Source of the DNA: Coniella vitis
Taxonomy: Eukaryota; Ascomycota; Sordariomycetes; Diaporthales; Schizoparmaceae
Assembly: GCA_011317545.1 (NCBI GenBank)
Contig: WUJK01000013.1
Span: 310,001-374,000 of the forward strand
DNA length: 64,000 nt
Reading direction: 5' to 3'
Positions within the stretch are counted from its first letter, which is position 1. Each line of letters starts with the position of its first letter. The notes beneath the pieces are model-generated. The model ran no database searches. It worked only from the letters and a program-made list of their open reading frames with translations, and was not told the DNA's origin. This document shows, in pieces, positions 48,301-60,991 of the stretch. The translations under genes were made by a program, and so were the position numbers.

Positions 48301-51300
48301 TTAGGTATTAACTATTACTAGATCCTTCTTTATAAGCTATCGAGGTTTATTATATCCTAGGGTAGCTATTATCTTAGCTCTTCTCGATTTAGAGGTATAT
48401 ATAAATTCGTTTAAGCCCCTATTATTTAGGTATTATTTAATAACTAAATCCGATCCTATACCTTTAATTATAACCGCTTCTTAGGTATCCGCTTTATCCT
48501 ATAAAATATAGCTATTAATCTAATAGATTCGAGGATTTTCCTTTCTTAACTATAATATACCTAAGATTAGCTTATATTATACGGTATCCGTAATATCGAA
48601 GTTTATTAGTATTATATATCCGTAGATTATAACTAATAATTAATTAGATTTTATATCGATAATACCTTAGCTATAAGCGATTTCTATACCTTTTATAATA
48701 TTAAGTTTATAGGGTTCTATCTTCTTCTTCTAAGATATCCGTTCCCTATTAATAACGCTTAGGGATATAAAGTTTCCTTATACTCCGCTATCTAGGAGTA
48801 TTATATAATATTTATCGTTAATTCGTACTATAATTTTTAAATATTTATACGTTAAGCTATCTATTATATAAAGGGACTTTACTATAAGTCCTAATCGCTT
48901 ATTATCCCTTATAAGCGATCCTTACCTTTTAAGTTCTACTATTCTTATTATACTTTAAGGGCTATTATCTATATTAGGTTCTTAGCGTATTATATTCCGT
49001 ATTATATATATACTACGGCCTATTGCTATAAGCGTACTTAATTTTCTTCTTTCGTATAGGGTATCTATATTCCGGGCTAATTATCCTTAAGGTTATAGTA
49101 GGTATATACTTTATCCGCTAGGTATTTTATATAATCGGCGCGCTTATAGAAGCTATAGTATATAGGTTCTATATATATAAGCTTTACGAGCTTTTCCCTT
49201 TATTTCTATTCGCGGATTCTATACTAATCGAGCGCTTTTTCTTATACGTAAGGTATATACTAGGGTATCGTATATTAATACTATTTTACTTATCGCGTAG
49301 TATATTTATAGGGGGTATTATATATAAGGCTAATACTAGCGTAGTTTCCCCTTATTCTAAGTACTTTATAATAGTCGCTATTATTATTGTTATAGGCGAT
49401 AATACTATACTATATCTCGCGCATAGGGAACTATTCGTTAGTTACCTTATATTTAAAGTATTATCTATAATTATATATAATATAGATATACTATATAATC
49501 TAATAATACTTTTCGTAGAGATAATTAATTTGTATATCTTCCTATATAAGGGGGGTTTTATCTTAATAAGTTATTATCCTAAATAATTCTCTAAGTATAA
49601 TACTATAGATAAGGTAATATATATCTCCTTTATTATTATCTTCGTTTATAAAGCTTTCTAATTCTAAGCTTATTTCTTCGTAGATTATTTAAGTACTAAT
49701 ATTCTAACCGATACTAAGCGTTTCCTATTATTCCGTAATTTCCGTAATATTATTTTATAAAATATCCGTTAGGAGAGGCGCCCTCTAGGTAATTACGATT
49801 TATCGTTCTTTATAAGGTTTCTAAGGGAATTATCCTAAGCCTTACTTTACCGAGAGGTATATTATATAATTATCCTTATAATAGAAGCTCTAGTTAAGGA
49901 GTTTATAATCGGGGTTATCCGATATTTACTCTAGAAGCTAGTTTTAGCTAGGAGTAGAGTCTATAATCTTATATATTATAATATTAGCTTATTATCCTTC
50001 GGGGATTTTCTTAAATTCTCTAGGTTTCTTAGGTTATTAATACTCTCGTATAAAGTAGCCTATCTTACTATAATTAAAATATTCCTTATTTATAGGTTTA
50101 TACTAAACTATATCGAGCTTTATAGGGCTTAAATATATTATACCGCTAGTTATTATACCTTATTATTAGAAGCTATAATTAGTTATTTATTAAATCCGCT
50201 ATCCTATATTAGTATAATTCCTCTATATAATATAGCCTCCTCCTTTCTTACTTTTCTTTATATATTTTTTATAAAGACGGTTATCGATACGGATAGTATT
50301 ATTACTAAATATTATAAAGTCTTTAAGCTAATCCTATTTAAAGATTTTATCCTTAACCTTATACTTAAGTCCCTTATAATAATATTCTATAAGGTTCTTA
50401 TCTTCCTAAGGGAGGCGTATTAAGAGTTACTTAAAGCGGATTATATAGGCTAAAGCAGACTTATTTTACTTAAGTTCTATAAGTTATTATATTATAATCT
50501 ATTCTTTATTAGGATTATTAAATATTTCCTTAAGGATATATTCGAATCCTACGAATAAATCGAATATATTCTTAATAGTTAGCTTATATTAATTAAGGTT
50601 ACTTAGGTATTTAATATAATTATAAAGTAAGGGTTTATACTAGATAAGTATATCCTTTTCGAGTTATATACCGGCTAGGATAATTTTATCGGGTTTAGTA
50701 GTAAATTATACTATATTATATAGGAAGTATACCTTATAATAGGTAAGGAATCCTTAAAGCGTTTTTTAATTACCGTTATATATAATAGGTTTATCTATCT
50801 TATAACTATTACCGGTATTTTAAATAATAGGCGCTAGGGGTATAACGGCTATAGCTTAATATTATTCGAGCTATTAAGCCTACCTATAGATAGTATAATT
50901 CTATTACTCCTAATTCTATTAGAATATAATAAGTTATTAGGTAAGTTTAATTAATTAGTATATTATATCTTCTTAAGTTATAACCTAGCGATATTCTTCT
51001 CCTAAGATAAATGGGGTAGGAGTTTAAGGAGCTATTATTATACTTAATATTACCTAAGAGGTATATATAAACCGTCTTAAATAAGAGTTATAAAAATATA
51101 ATAATCCTTACCTAAATCCCGGATTCTAGAAGTACCTTTAAGTTATATATTAGTAGGTAAGGAAGTATTACCTTTAAGTCTTCGTATATTATCGAGTAAT
51201 ATTAAGTATTATAAATAATTAAGAGGGATTACCCTATTATATAAAATAATACTTAGATTTATAACTAAAGACTATAAGGAAAACTATCTAATAACTAGGA

Positions 51301-51581
51301 AATCTATCGTCCTTATATCCTTCCGTTATTCTATATTAAATTCCTTATTTAACCCTAGATTATTTAGATTATCTCGCGATCCTAATAATCCGGCTCTACT
51401 AGATTATCTAATAATCTTAATAATCTATTCCTAATTAATTCGTATAACCCTAACCCTAACTATATTATCCTATATAACCTAGTTATATAAGAGATCCCTA
51501 TCGGTCCGTTAAGGTTCCGATTTGCTAGTATATAGTTACGCTAGCCTATTCCTATAACCTATATAACCGTAGGTTATAATA
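45336..51581 (-). mobile_element. Ty3/Gypsy chromovirus family A, copy 3, 3' end missing, RIP-degraded
   Basis: Minus-oriented element with chromodomain at about 45405-45520, integrase, RNase H, RT (site YLNN at 47560-47571, both Asp codons hit), gag at about 49790-51060 and 5' LTR 51097-51581. The tRNA-like relic, antisense frame and 3' LTR are missing: homology stops at the LTR boundary at 45335. Compared with copy 1 it lacks about 120 bp near 49765. Confidence 0.88.
51097..51581 (-). repeat. Family A 5' LTR of copy 3
   Basis: About 485 bp, beginning TATAATAATCC and ending GGTTATAATA, with TAACCCTAACCCTAA around 51445-51459. Confidence 0.85.
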
Positions 51582-51582
51582 T

Positions 51583-52066
51583 TAATATAATAATAAGCGT
51601 TGGAAGGTACCGCTATACTATATAAACCTGCAAAAGATTAACTAATAATTAGAATCTCTATCTAATTATTCCTTCTAACCGTATATATAATACTATAAGG
51701 GACCAGGTTATAATACTATCTCCCTTCTAAGTAAGTTTATCCCGAACTTAGAAGTATACGGTTAACCCCTAGGCCTATATAACGTACTAAGGTAATAAGG
51801 CTTAGTTAACGTTATAATCGCAGTCTATAAGCACCTAATTAACTTCTAAGCTTCCCGGAAGCCCGAAAACTAATTAACTAAGTTAGGGATCGAACCTATA
51901 ACCTTAGCTATACCCGGAGATTCTAATTATAATATAATAATAAGCGTTAGAAGGTACCGCTATACTATATAAACCTGCAAAAGATTAACTAATAATTAGA
52001 ATCTCTATCTGATTATTCCTTCCAACCGTATATATAGTGCTACGAGGGACTAGGTTATAATACTAT
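51583..52066. mobile_element. Small element with 137-bp terminal direct repeats (TRIM-like)
   Basis: Two near-identical 137-bp direct repeats (51583-51719 and 51930-52066; they differ only at C/T and G/A positions) flank a 210-bp centre. The layout is that of a terminal-repeat retrotransposon in miniature. The centre has AGGGATCGAACCTATAACC, the complement of a tRNA T-arm, next to a D-arm-like TAGCTAAGG but without an anticodon arm. No coding capacity. No clear primer-binding site or polypurine tract was found, so a SINE-like or duplicated-segment origin is possible. Confidence 0.5.
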
Positions 52067-52790
52067 AGTATAGTTCGCTTATAATAATATAGATATAACG
52101 AGTATAGGAAAATTACTATTCTTCCTACTTTATAGATATAACCCTATAGTATACTACGAAATACTATTAGATAGAAACGTAGAAATAGTAAACTAATATG
52201 CTAAAAGAATTAAGGGACTAATCCTATAGAAGGGAGATAAAGTCTACCTTAACCGTAAAAATATTAAAACTATTAGACCTAGCGATAAACTCGATTATAA
52301 AAAACTCGGACTTTATAAAATTATATAATAAATTTTACTAGTTAACTATAAACTCGAAATCTTATATATATATCTATACCTAGTCTTTTATATTTTACTC
52401 CTTAAACTAGTATTAATAGATATAGAACTCTCGTATAATATAGATATTATCGAACTAGAATAAGTATAATACGAAGTTAAAAAATTCTCGATTTATATAA
52501 ACGCGGATACGGAAAATAATACCTTATTAAATAGAAAGGATATAATAACTTAGAAAATACTTAGGAACTACCGAAGAATATCTACTAAGACCTAATTAAA
52601 AAATATAAAAATAAAAAGTTATTATAGCTTTAGATAGAGAAGGTATTATAGGGAATCGAACCCCGGACCTCCTAATAAGAAACTAGGAACTCTAACTACT
52701 AAGCTATAAGATTACTCGTATCTTTAACTATAATAGCTACTTATAGAAATAATTAGACCCCTTATTAAGGAATTAAGAACCTCTAATATA
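52067..52790 (+). mobile_element. Family A 3' fragment (integrase end, chromodomain, tRNA-like)
   Basis: Plus-oriented fragment homologous to about 41040-41840 of copy 2, with a shorter integrase end. The chromodomain lies at about 52465-52610. It ends at a TTTA microsatellite (52789-52811). Confidence 0.85.
52642..52713 (-). pseudogene. tRNA-like relic in family A 3' fragment
   Basis: Third copy of the 72-nt tRNA-like sequence, essentially identical to that at 41694 and in the same relation to the chromodomain. Confidence 0.55.
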
Positions 52791-53607
52791 TTTATTTATT
52801 TATTTATTTAATTAAATTAACGCCGGACTAGTTACGCTAGCATACCTCCCAAGGGGTATCTCGGCGTATACTGCTTATCGTACTATTAAGGAGCGTATAT
52901 ATACCCACCTAGTATATATATTCGTAATATAACCCTAGCCCGAAGGCTGCTTTATAGCGTATTAGCTATATCCTAGAGGCTAAATACTCCAGGGATTAGT
53001 CTTAGAGCAGAGTTATATAATATTATTAGTATAGCCCGTATAGAGCTACGTTTTTATTAGGTTAGCGTATTACCGTATAGTTACTAGACGTTAGATGCCG
53101 GCCGAGATTAGTTCCGAAGCCGTACTATATACGTACTATATATCGACTATACTAGCGATAACCTTACTAGTATAGCAGCCTAAGGGCGCTATACTAGAGA
53201 GCTAGCTAGTTACTAAGCTGCTAATATAGCGTAGACGTCCTTATAATAGTATAAAGTAGTAGCTTAAGACGCGCTAGAGATATACCTTAAGGCGTTTACT
53301 ATTATTAATCCGTAAAAGTATATATCCTTCTACTAATAATAGCTAGCCCTTTATCTATAGTTATAGATAATAGCTATTATAGCTAGTTATACCCCTATTA
53401 TTATTAATAGTAGGGGTATAGCGCCCTTTACTATATTTCTCCTACGCTTACTATAGCTTATTTAAACTCCCTCCTCCTCCTCCCTTCTCCCTCTTCCTTT
53501 CTTAATCTACTATATAGTAGTATAATAGTATTACTAGCTATCGCCGCCGCTATATTATACTCCCCTCTATAATCCTAAGTATAGTAATTATTATTATTAC
53601 TATTATA
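52791..53607 (+). other. RIP-degraded unassigned DNA upstream of the interrupted coding relic
   Basis: No homology recognised. Starts with a (TTTA)n run. Contains a 10-bp hairpin TATACCCCTA/TAGGGGTATA (53388-53420) and a pyrimidine-rich tract at about 53466-53505, like a fungal 5' leader, before the ATG at 53608. Confidence 0.4.
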
Positions 53608-53725
53608 ATGCCTCCTAAGAAAGGAAGTAAGCGTATTTACCTTTCCTAATCGAATACTAAGACTTATAATAGTCTACTAACGTTTTAAATTATTATATAG
53701 CTAAGTACGCTAAAGCGCGCTATAC
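53608..53725 (+). pseudogene. 5' part of an unrecognised RIP-degraded coding relic, interrupted by family B
   Basis: ATG at 53608 starts MPPKKGSKRIYLS then RIP-type stops. The sequence is cut at 53725 by the family B element. Its continuation begins at 60992. The frame of the longest continuation differs from the ATG frame, so an intron, a frameshift or a wrong start is possible. Confidence 0.4.
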
Positions 53726-54064
53726 TATCACAGGCCCACGGGTAAATATACGGCTTCGGCACACCAGGGCACGAAGCCTTAGTTAGTATATTCCCTTCTC
53801 GTCTAGAGACTAGTATTATATAAGCGCTAAATAAGAGCGTTTCCCGAGTAGCTTATAAGCCGTATAAAAGACTATCGGTAATAGGACCCGTATCGACGGT
53901 AGACCTATAGAAAACTCTATCTACGGGTGGATCCTAAACGTAAAAGCTACTTAAGAGCAGCTCTCGTACCGCTATATAGATACTATTCTTACTTCTCTCC
54001 TTAAGTTAGTTAATAATAGAAATTAGGATCGAAACTATAAACGCTCTTTCGATACCTATTTATA
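53726..54064 (+). repeat. Family B 5' LTR
   Basis: 339 bp, TATCACAGG...TTTATA. Differs from the 3' LTR at scattered C/T and G/A positions, i.e. RIP rather than ordinary drift. Confidence 0.93.
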
Positions 54065-54089
54065 TTTAACTAACTTCTTTTCTACCTAC

Positions 54090-55500
54090 CCTATATATCC
54101 AACGGTATTTATATACTTATTTAGTATATAGCCTTAGGATATTATACCCTTATAACGAGTAATTCGGGTAACTCCCTACCTAAGCGAATAATAATAATAA
54201 TAATATAATAATAACTATATAATAAATAGTTATTTAAATAATAGAAGAGTAGTAATATATTATTAAAGGAGTAATATACTAGTAGCGCGAAGATAGTATA
54301 CGAAACCTAGAAGCGCTTATAGTATAACTTATATAAATCGAATAATCTTATAGCTTATTACTATAGGAGCTATTAGTAAGTATTAGTAATATAGCGGCCG
54401 AATACTTTAACCCGGTACCTAACGAATTAGAAGATACCTATACCCCTACCTCCTAAGATATAGAAGATGCCGACGTTAATATAGATAAGGCCCTAGAGAG
54501 TATAATCGTACCTAAACGTAAGCCCCTTTCTTAGCTAGCGAACTTTAAGGGTATATATACTTAATTCCTAGCTTAGGAGCATACTATAAGGTATAAATTC
54601 GTCCGAGATACTTACTTTATCGGGAATTATATAAATAAGTTCTAAGAAATCTATAAATACCTAAAGGGAGATATAAAGGTTATAGTAAGAAGCTATTATA
54701 TTATAGAAGGAGAGTATAGCCTTTAGAAACCCTCCTTATTCCTATAATAGCTCCGCTATTAATATTATAATAAGAACTACGCTATCGCTACTTTTTAGAA
54801 GCTTAGGAGCTTTATTTAGAAGAAAAGCTAACCCTTCCCTAACTTCTTCTCTTAATAGGAGAAGTTATTAGTAAACTCCGGTGGTATAGAATAGCTAGAT
54901 TTAGCTAAGTTAACGTATCTAAAGGGCGCTATTAATAGCGTATTATATATATAGCTTATTAATACGGAAATGCCGTCGATATATAACGACTAGGTAAAGA
55001 AAGTATTCTATATCTTAGCTAAGCTAGAAAGCTATATCGCTATCCGAGATAGTAGCTACGCTTTGCCCTTAAGCTACTTATCCGGAGCTACGGTATAGCG
55101 CTTTAGGATAACCTAATAAGCGGGAGGAAACGGATAGAAACCGTAAAACCCTTATACGGATCCCGATAGGGATACGGCTATAACTAGTATTAACGCTTTA
55201 TAGGCTAATAAATAGCGCGTAAGGTAGATTAACTAGGCGGAGATTAGGCGTAGGAAAGAGTAGGGACTCTATTATAGGTACGGACGTTCGAACTATAGAA
55301 TCGCTTATTACCCCTTCTTACCTATACGCCCGCCTAATAGCTTAGGAGCTATACGGGAGACGGAAATTAATATCGCCGATACTAACCTTATCGACCTTAA
55401 CGATACTACCGAGGAATAGGAGGAAAACTAGCTACTCCTATATAGAGTCGTATATAGGAGCTTATAGGTCTTAACTTTAACTTATAAGAAGTAAAGCGTT
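54090..55500 (+). pseudogene. Family B gag relic
   Basis: Frames with RIP stops. A zinc knuckle at about 55268-55312 reads YYRYGRSNYRIAYY, which is C-x2-C-x4-H-x4-C after Cys/His-to-Tyr changes. Boundaries are approximate. Confidence 0.7.
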
Positions 55501-58500
55501 AGATAAATAGAAACTATTTTATAATAAACCTATTCTATAATTTAACTCTATTTATCCTAGTATTTATTAATTCTAGCTATAACTACTATTCTACTATAAG
55601 CGAGACGCTTATATATAAGTTAAGACTTCCGTATATACCTATCCCGCCTAGGACCCTTTATTAATCGTTAAGGGAGAGAATATCGTATAAGTAGCCTATT
55701 ATCCGCTATATAACCTACCTTAATATAGACCTAAACGGGTATTTATATCGTATTTAGGCCTATATAATCCCCCGCCTTTAGTATAACCTCGTTTTAGGAA
55801 AACCTTAAGCAGAAAGAGAGAGGGTAATATATATAGCTTATAAGCACCGCCTAAGTATCGGACGAGTAGGAGGATTAAAGGTTTAGGAATAGGGATATAG
55901 CCCTAAGAACTTTAACTATATATCCGTTAATACCCTTACTATTTAAAGCGAAGTTCGGTATATAAAACGCTTAAGTATCGCTTAGGTAATACTCTTTAGT
56001 ATTATAATAGCCGATATTACTAAAGCCCTATTACCGAAAGTAGAATCCTCGGTTAACGAGAAACTCCCCCTAAAGTATTATAAGTTCCGGAACCTCTTTA
56101 ATAAGGATATAGCTTCCGTACTACCGCTATATAGAGAAGGAGCGGATTACGAGATTCGGCTATATAAGAAAGCGGATAGGTCTATTATAAACGCCCTATA
56201 GGGCCCGTTATACGGGATATCTAGAGAAGAACTTATCGTATTAAGGAAGACTCTTACTAAACTATTCGATATAGGCTATATTAGAGCTAATAGCTCCTTA
56301 GTAAGAGCTCCCGTAATCTTTATTAAGAAACTAGGGGATAGCCTTTATTTTTATATAAACTATTATATACTTAACGCTATTTCGGAAGCCGATTACTACC
56401 CGCTCCCCCTTATTAAAGAGACCCTATCTAATATCGTAAACGCTAAATATTTTACTAAGCTCGATATATAAGCAGCGTTTTATAAGCTTCGTATTAAGGA
56501 AGGAGATAAGTAGAAGACCGCCTTTCGTATAAGGTATAGCCTCTTCGAATAGCTAATAACCCCGTTCGGACTTATAAGCGCTCCTATAATATTCTAGCGC
56601 TATATTAATAACGCTCTACGCCCTTACCTAAATATCTTCTATTTAGCTTATATCGATAATATTCTAATATATACTAATAGTATAGCTAAAGATTACCGAG
56701 TAAAGGTAAAGCTAGTATTATATATTCTCGAAATAGTAGGTCTAAATTTAGATATCGCTAAGTACGAATTCGGCGTAACCGAGACGAAGTACCTAAGCTT
56801 TATTATCGAAGTAGGGGTAGGGATTTATATAAACCCCGAGAAGGTATATATTATATATAATTAGGAGGCTCCGAAGATAGTTAAGGGAGTCCGTAGCTTC
56901 CTAGGATTTATAAACTTCTATCGTTAGTTTATCGCTAATTATTCCGAAATCGTAGGGCCCCTTTTAGCCTTAATTAAGAAGGGGATCCTATTTAGGTTTA
57001 GGGAGTAGGAAGAAGCTATATTCGAATAGCTAAAGCATTTCTTTATTAGTAAGCCTATACTCGCTTAATAGGATCCGGATAAGGAGATAATATTAGAAGC
57101 GGATTATTCTAGCTATTTATTAAGCGGCTACCTCTTTTAAAGGGATAAGTATAATATCCTCCGCCCGGTAATATACTACTTATACCGCCTAAGCCCTATA
57201 GAGTATAACTACGAGATCTATAATAAGGAATTACTAGCCGTTATTAATTACTTAAGAGTATAGGATACGGAGTTTAGGGGTATTATACTATTATTTATAA
57301 TTTACTCGGATTATAAAAACCTCGAATATTTTATAATATTATAACGTTTTACCGAGAGGTAGGTTTACTAGTCCGAGACGATAGCTTATTTTCGATATTA
57401 CTTAGTTTACCGTATAGGAGCTATTAGCGAGTATTTAAACGCCCTTTCGAGGAGGGAGCAGGATATACTATATAATATATCTAACGAACGCCTCGCCGGT
57501 AGGTAAATCTAGCTTTTACTATCGATAAAGATAAGCTAAGTTATAATATATAATAAGCTATTACTAATAAGTAGCGAGGTTTTTACGTAAGAGGAGCTCT
57601 AACGCTTATAGGATAATACTACCTTATATAATAAGGTATACTCCTAGCTTATAAATATAATCCGTAGGGGTAAATACTCTTTTCCCCCTTACCTACGGAT
57701 ATCCGAAGGTAAGCTTATTAAGGTATTTATAGCGGAATACTCGATCGATAAGAAAGGATTATTTAAATTCTATAAATAACTCTAATTACCGGATTAGGAA
57801 CCCCTATATATTAAACTAATATAGAATATCTATAATTCTACCTTATTTAACTACCTAGGAAGGGATATTATTATTATAATAATAATAAGGGGCTATTTCT
57901 AGCTAGGTATATACCGTAGTATTCGGCGGTTTATACGAAATTATAATATTTATAAACGTAAAACGGTATAAAGATACTAGAGGAAGGGCCTTCTTAAGCC
58001 CCTATTAGTACCTAAGCGGGTATAGAGCGAATTATCTATAAACTTTATAATCGACCTCCTTTATAAGGACGATATAAGAGAGGCTTACTTAATAGTAATT
58101 ATAGACCGATTAATAAAAGCTATTATACTTAAAGCTATATATAATATAAGCGCGGAAGTATATATAGAGCGGTTCTTATACTATTATTAGCGGTTCTATA
58201 GTTTCCTTAAGGTAATAATTAGTAACCGAGGCTTAAACTAGGTAGGAGGGTTTTAGCGCCGATTATACGAGCTTATAAAGATAGAGTAGCGCTTAAATAC
58301 CGCTTTCTACCTATAAACGGACGGAGCTATAGAAAGGGTAAACTAAGAGGTTATAAACTACCTCTAAGCGTTCGTTATATATATATAATTAGATTAGCCG
58401 ATACTCCTACCTAGTGCTTAACTAGCTATTAATAATAGGGATATTAATATAATTAGCCTTAGCCTATTTTTTATCCTATATAGCTATTATATAGATCTAA

Positions 58501-59120
58501 TCGAATAGGTAGAGTATAATATATTACTAGCGTAAGCGCTTAGAGTTTAGGCCGAGAACTTCGTCTAACGGCTTAAAGATATAACTACTTTCGCTTAAGC
58601 TATAATAGTAATCGTATAGTAACGAATAAAAAAATCTATAAATAAGTTATAAGTAGTTATAGAGCGGCTTATTAAAAGCGATAAGGTTTAGCTCTCCCTA
58701 CGAAATATTACTACCGACCGCTTTTTAAAGAAGTTAGCTTAGCTATACGAGAAGTATACCGTAATATATATTATTAGCCCTTATATAATAGAATTAGACG
58801 TTCCGCCGGGTATTTACCCTTATTTCTATATAGATCTCCTAATTCGAGCTATATAAGACCCGTTCTTATTATAGGTATAAAGGGAATACCGGCCTAACCC
58901 TATTATAGTTAAAGAGGGAAAGGAACCCGAGTATTAGGTGGAAAGTATTATTAGAGTATATAATAAGCTATATAAAGGCCGTACGAAAACGGACGAAACG
59001 CTATAATATAAAGTCCTAGTTAAATAGGTCGGATAGGATTAGCTAGATTAGTAGCTATTATCCGAATTTAAAGATATAGTTACTCTTAAGGAGTTCGAGT
59101 AATACTATAATAGCGCTATA
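55500..59120 (+). pseudogene. Family B pol relic (protease-RT-RNase H-integrase-chromodomain)
   Basis: RT at about 56200-56900 shows GYIRANSSLVRAPVIFIKK, EADYYPLPLIKETLSNI and a TPFGLISAPI block; the catalytic site reads YIDN (56649-56660), with the second Asp codon GAT changed to AAT. RNase H starts near 57090 (EADYSSYL). Integrase at about 57890-58600 shows VIIDRLIKAI, ISNRGLN and a TDGAIERVN block. The chromodomain at about 58925-59115 has a YKGRTKTDETL insertion followed by YKVLVK-VG-D. In-frame TAG codons sit at expected Trp and Gln positions. Confidence 0.88.
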
Positions 59121-59169
59121 AATTATAATAGCCTAAAGTCGTAGAAAAGAAGAGCGGGGAAATTAAATA

Positions 59170-60300
59170 CTATAGATAAAAAGAAAACTATATATAAAAC
59201 GTACGCTAACGTAGCTACCTACTTATCCTTACTTACCTTCTCCTTATTACTAAAATTACTCTCCTTAGTTTTACTAGAATAAGGGTCGTTATTAATACCG
59301 CGCTTCGTTTTAGTATTAACTAAGCCCTTACCCTTACTACCCCCCTTTATAAGCTTTACTAGTAGGTTAGTAATATCCTCTAACGCTATCGCTTAGTAGT
59401 ATATAAGCTTATAGCTATAGCGCTAATATAAAGTTAGTAGGATATAAGTAGGGGAGGAGTAGTAGGTATATACGCTATAGGTATACTTATTATTTAATAA
59501 CCGGACTTTATTATAGCTAGCCTAAGTCTTACCTAACTTAGGTAGGTAATCGCAGGTATAGCGTATAGCGAGAGTAGTAAGGGCCTAGGGGCGGAGAGTA
59601 TTTAGAATATATAAGTACGGGAAGATATAAGTAGAGAAGGAGTAGTATATACTAGGGTTAGAAGTATTATAGGCGAGGGAATAGTTAACTATAGTAATAA
59701 TAGCGGTATATATTTCGTCGGTTTAGTAAAGGGGGGTATAAGAGTAGCTAGAGTTCTTACCCTTCTTATTTATCCTATAGGGGAAATAACGGGTACCGGC
59801 TATAATAGTTAGTAAGCTATAAAGAAGTAGGAAAAGCGTTATTTATTAATATTATATAGGTAGAGGGAGAAGGGGTTCTTAGAAGCCCTTATAATATAAA
59901 ATAGGTATTACTTATCCCTAATACCCTTAGGGAGGGTAATACGAGGTTAAAGCTATAGGTTAATAGCGATAACGCTTTAAATAAGCTTATTAACGGCTTT
60001 ATTAAGCTAGGTAGCGGTAGGGGTAAGGATAGCGGCGGTAGGAGTAATAGTAAGCGCGGTAGGAGTAGCTATAGCTATAGCTATAGGTATTATTACCGTA
60101 GAAGTAGCTATAGAGCTAGTAGTAATAGCGGGGGTAGCGGTAATAGGTATAGCGGTAGGAGCTATATTAGCTTACTTAAAGCGAGTAGTAACGTTTATAT
60201 TATTAGTAGAGCTAAGTATAAGTAGAGGATAAATAAGGAAGGCGTAATATTTACCTTATTATTATAGGGGTTAGTTTCGCGTTATTTATAAGGGCTTTAG
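59170..60300 (-). pseudogene. Antisense reading frame of family B, RIP-degraded
   Basis: The minus-strand frame between pol and the 3' LTR is broken only by TAG/TAA codons that RIP produces. It is rich in Ala, Thr, Pro, Ile and Ser with low-complexity stretches (for example APTAIPITATPAITTSSIA) and later a Lys-rich part near 59170-59330. Because repetitive AT-rich DNA can mimic such a frame, coding status is uncertain. No family is recognised. Confidence 0.4.
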
Positions 60301-60647
60301 TTTAATTAAGAGGAGGGAATAACCCCTAGAATAGGGGTTAAAGAGGTATTTATACTTTTTCGAAGCTTTAAGAGTAAAGATATCGTATCTATAACCGCTT
60401 ACTAAGTTAAGGGCGTTACTATTATTCTATTAACGAATAATAAGCGGTAAAACTTATAGATTTGCTAAAAGCTAGGTTAAAGGGAGCTCCGTAGATATAA
60501 GACTCCTTATATACTCGCTAGGTATAAGGATAAGGCTCCTTTAATAGGGTAGGCGGGCGTAGCGGCGTTATATCGTTATACTTTTTAAGTAGCTATTATA
60601 CTATATACGGCTCTATAGGAGGGCGTTCGGCTTAAGCGGGGGGGTAA

Positions 60648-60986
60648 TATTATAGGCCTACGGGTAAATATATAGCTTCGGTATACTAGGGTACGAAGCC
60701 TTAGTTAGTATATTCCCTTCTCGTCTAGAGACTAGTATTATATAAGCGCTAAATAAGAACGTCTCCCGAGCAGCTTATAAGCCGTATAAAAGACTATCGG
60801 TAATAGGACCCGTATCGACGGTAGACCTATAGAAAACTCTATCTACGGGTAGATCCTAAACGTAAGAGCTACTTAAGAGCAGCTCTCGCGCCGCTATATA
60901 GATACTATTCTTATTTCTCTCCTTAAGTTAGTTAATAATAGAAATTGGGATCGAAACTGCGAACGCTCTCTCGATGCTCGTTTATA
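60648..60986 (+). repeat. Family B 3' LTR
   Basis: 339 bp, directly after the purine tract at 60634-60647 and followed by the TATAC target duplication. Confidence 0.93.
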
Positions 60987-60991
60987 TATAC

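Larger units (their letters stand above)
53726..60986 (+). mobile_element. Ty3/Gypsy chromovirus family B, complete, RIP-degraded
   Basis: A 7261-bp plus-oriented element with 339-bp LTRs (53726-54064 and 60648-60986). LTRs start TATCACAGG / TATTATAGG and end TTTATA, i.e. TG...CA after RIP. It is flanked by a perfect 5-bp target duplication TATAC (53721-53725 and 60987-60991). A purine tract ending GCGGGGGGGTAA precedes the 3' LTR. It carries gag, pol and an antisense frame. It differs from family A in all domains. Confidence 0.93.

Noticed and set aside
51583..52066. CRISPR-like direct repeats
   Set aside because: Only two repeats of 137 bp in fungal RIPped DNA; no spacer series.
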